Shown piece after piece: positions 62,387 through 64,000 of a stretch of 64,000 nucleotides of DNA. The number at the start of each line of letters is the position of its first letter. Within the stretch, counting starts at the first letter, position 1. The notes beneath the pieces were generated by a model. That model was given only the letters and a program-made list of their open reading frames with translations. It made no database searches and was not told the DNA's origin. The translations under genes and the position numbers were made by a program. This DNA is from an uncultured SAR86 cluster bacterium (GTDB lineage Bacteria > Pseudomonadota > Gammaproteobacteria > Magnimaribacterales > D2472): positions 62,001 to 126,000 of the forward strand of contig CACOWI010000001.1 of assembly GCA_902630885.1 (NCBI GenBank), read 5' to 3'.

Positions 62387-62773
62387 ATGCAAGAAAGACC
62401 AGTATATCTTGACCTAACGAAGATTAGGTTACCCATGTCAGCATTTATATCGATTACTCATCGATTATCTGGCATGTATGTTTTTTTTATTACTTTGCCG
62501 CTAATTTTGCATATTATTAATAAAACAACATCGTCAAAATCAGAATACGAAAAAATTTTAGTTGATATTACATCGATCTCATTTTTTTCATTTTTTGTTT
62601 TTATCAGCATTGCAGTGCTCTGGTATCATGTTTTAACAGGTGTACGGCACTTGATTATGGATTTTTTTCATATCGGTGAATCTTTAACTGGCTCTCATTA
62701 TTCGTCTATTTTTACAGTTATACTTTGGTCATTAACTTCTCTTATTTTGTTTGGATATCTTTTTGTATTATGA
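62387..62773 (+). CDS. sdhC: Succinate dehydrogenase cytochrome b556 subunit
   Basis: Membrane anchor of complex II (128 residues, three helices). Family start RPVYLDLTKIRLPMSAFISITHRLSG with the quinone-site Ser and Arg, and LWYHVLTGVRHLIMD with the haem-ligand His. ATG 62387 (MQERPVYLDL) is preferred to TTG 62363. Stop overlaps the sdhD start. Confidence 0.92.
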   Translation: MQERPVYLDLTKIRLPMSAFISITHRLSGMYVFFITLPLILHIINKTTSSKSEYEKILVDITSISFFSFFVFISIAVLWYHVLTGVRHLIMDFFHIGESLTGSHYSSIFTVILWSLTSLILFGYLFVL

Positions 62774-63129
62774 GGGGCTCATTAATTTGGAATTCTCAAA
62801 GATATAGTTCTCTGATAATTCTTTGTTACTTAGTTTATATTGCAAGTTTTATAATCTCTCAAGATGAAATTAATTTTTTTTCATGGTCGAATTTTTTTCT
62901 TTCATTTGAAGTAAGATTCTTAACGTCATTTATATTCATAATGATTGTTGTCCACGCCTATATTGGATTATGGACAGTTGGAACGGATTATTTAACATCT
63001 AGGACTCTTGGTTTTCTTAATAAATCTATTGCAAAAAGGGCAAAACTAATGAGAAATACCTATTTTTTTACCTTTGGATTCCTAGGAATAGTTTATTTAA
63101 GCTCAATTTTGTATATAATATGGTTATAA
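62770..63129 (+). CDS. sdhD: Succinate dehydrogenase membrane anchor subunit
   Basis: Second membrane anchor of complex II (119 residues, three helices). The segment IFIMIVVHAYIGLWTVGTDYL holds the likely haem-ligand His and the quinone-site Tyr/Asp. ATG 62770 overlaps sdhC by 4 bp (ATGA); the frame is open upstream to 62725 but that part is not conserved. Confidence 0.88.
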   Translation: MRGSLIWNSQRYSSLIILCYLVYIASFIISQDEINFFSWSNFFLSFEVRFLTSFIFIMIVVHAYIGLWTVGTDYLTSRTLGFLNKSIAKRAKLMRNTYFFTFGFLGIVYLSSILYIIWL

Positions 63130-63157
63130 ATAATAATGATATATAATTATAAAGTTT

Positions 63158-64000
63158 ATGAATAATATATTTACCAACAATATTAAAAAGATCGAATTCG
63201 ACGCATTAATTGTTGGTGGAGGTGGCTCAGGCATGCGAGCATCACTTGAGTTAGCAAAATCTGGTTTAAAAACGGCTGTAGTATCCAAAGTATTTCCAAC
63301 AAGATCTCATACTGTTTCAGCACAAGGTGGAATTACCTGTGCAATAGCTAGCGCTGATCCAAACGATGATTGGAGATGGCACATGTATGACACTGTAAAA
63401 GGTGCAGATTTTATTGGAGACCAAGACGCGATTGAATATTTATGCTCTGAAGGTCCAAAAGCAGTATTTGAATTGGAGCATATGGGTTTACCATTCTCAA
63501 GATTTGAAAATGGAAGAATTTATCAGAGGCCATTCGGCGGCCAATCTAAAGATTTTGGAAAAGGTGGTCAAGCTGCTAGAACATGTGCAGCTGCTGACAG
63601 AACAGGACATGCTCTTCTTCATACGTTGTATCAGAATAATGTTAAAGAAGGCACGAACTTTCTGAATGAATGGTTTGCTGTTGATCTTGTAAAAAATTCT
63701 AAAGATCAGGTCACAGGAGTTATTGCATTCTCTATTGAAAATGGCGAAGTTGCATATCTAAAAGCTCAAGCAACTGTTCTTGCTACTGGTGGAGCTGGAA
63801 GAATATATGCATCCACTACAAATGCTCTTATAAATACTGGAGATGGTTTAGCAATGGCACTAAGAGCAGGATTTCCAGCACAAGATATGGAAATGTGGCA
63901 ATTTCATCCAACCGGAATATACGGTGCTGGCTCATTGGTTACTGAAGGTTGCAGAGGTGAAGGCGGCTTCTTGATCAATAAAGATGGCGAAAGATTTATG
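63158..64000 (+). CDS. sdhA: Succinate dehydrogenase flavoprotein subunit, 5' part
   Basis: Flavoprotein of complex II, cut by the window end after 281 codons. FAD-binding [20 protein letters not shown], the covalent-flavin His in [37 protein letters not shown] and [23 protein letters not shown] (each as adjoining motifs). ATG 63158 starts 28 bp after sdhD; sdhB is presumably beyond the edge. Confidence 0.97.
   Translation, partial: MNNIFTNNIKKIEFDALIVGGGGSGMRASLELAKSGLKTAVVSKVFPTRSHTVSAQGGITCAIASADPNDDWRWHMYDTVKGADFIGDQDAIEYLCSEGPKAVFELEHMGLPFSRFENGRIYQRPFGGQSKDFGKGGQAARTCAAADRTGHALLHTLYQNNVKEGTNFLNEWFAVDLVKNSKDQVTGVIAFSIENGEVAYLKAQATVLATGGAGRIYASTTNALINTGDGLAMALRAGFPAQDMEMWQFHPTGIYGAGSLVTEGCRGEGGFLINKDGERFM

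Overview
The window is a gene-dense, AT-rich chromosomal segment of a bacterium. Gene order is that of Gammaproteobacteria: rpsI-petABC-sspA; rsmI-rnpB-mraZ and the dcw (division and cell wall) cluster; rpsF-rpsR-rplI-dnaB-alr; pyrG-kdsA-eno-ftsB-ispDF-surE-pcm; fdxA/recA; aspS-yebC-ybgC-tolQRAB-pal-cpoB; bepA/perM-bcp-dapA-bamC-purC; iscRSUA-fdx-iscX-ndk-rlmN-rodZ-ispG-hisS-yfgM-bamB-der; sdhCDA. Strong A+T bias, stop/start overlaps, intergenic gaps mostly under 120 bp, shortened proteins and missing syntenic partners suggest a streamlined marine oligotroph. SAR86-like is my best guess, but no phylogenetic marker was tested. No transposon, prophage, CRISPR array or rRNA is visible. The only stretch over 300 bp without a protein gene (5330-5773) holds RNase P RNA and the mraZ control region.

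Region by region: 1-3577 holds the end of ribosomal protein S9, the cytochrome bc1 complex and SspA. 3585-5329 holds a short LpoA-like lipoprotein convergent with sspA and divergent from rsmI. 5351-5682 is rnpB. 5713-21319 is the dcw cluster, with ftsZ moved from its usual place after ftsA to second position behind mraZ. Four MraZ-type boxes at exact 10-bp spacing sit on the mraZ promoter. 21396-24975 is ribosomal proteins S6, S18 and L9, DnaB and alanine racemase. 25014-34055 is a reduced version of the Pseudomonas-type pyrG-to-recA block: truD, nlpD, rpoS, mutS and recX are absent, ispD and ispF are fused, a DUF368 gene sits where nlpD-rpoS would be, and FdxA carries an unusual C-terminal domain.

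34104-38672 holds a thiolase, an editing-domain-less ProRS, an FmdB zinc ribbon and AspRS. 38676-44353 is yebC, a PD-(D/E)XK nuclease in the slot of ruvC-ruvA-ruvB, ybgC and the Tol-Pal system. tRNA-Lys, an Npt-like transporter, BepA, PerM, Bcp, DapA, BamC and PurC follow. The isc operon starts from a textbook IscR type-1 site and lacks hscBA. The window ends in rodZ-ispG-hisS-yfgM-bamB-der and the sdhCDA operon, with sdhA cut by the window edge.

Most genes serve envelope growth and division (dcw, LpoA-like, Tol-Pal, RodZ, Bam and BepA, Alr, KdsA, IspDF and IspG, DUF368), respiration (bc1, Sdh, Isc), and translation or replication. The observations most worth checking are the putative Hjc-like replacement of RuvABC, the ftsZ relocation with its MraZ control region, the shortened MurD with an altered P-loop, the FdxA extension that resembles a TolR/ExbD domain, and the compact control elements (predicted leaderless mraZ and iscR, and a recA terminator that doubles as a ribosome binding site).
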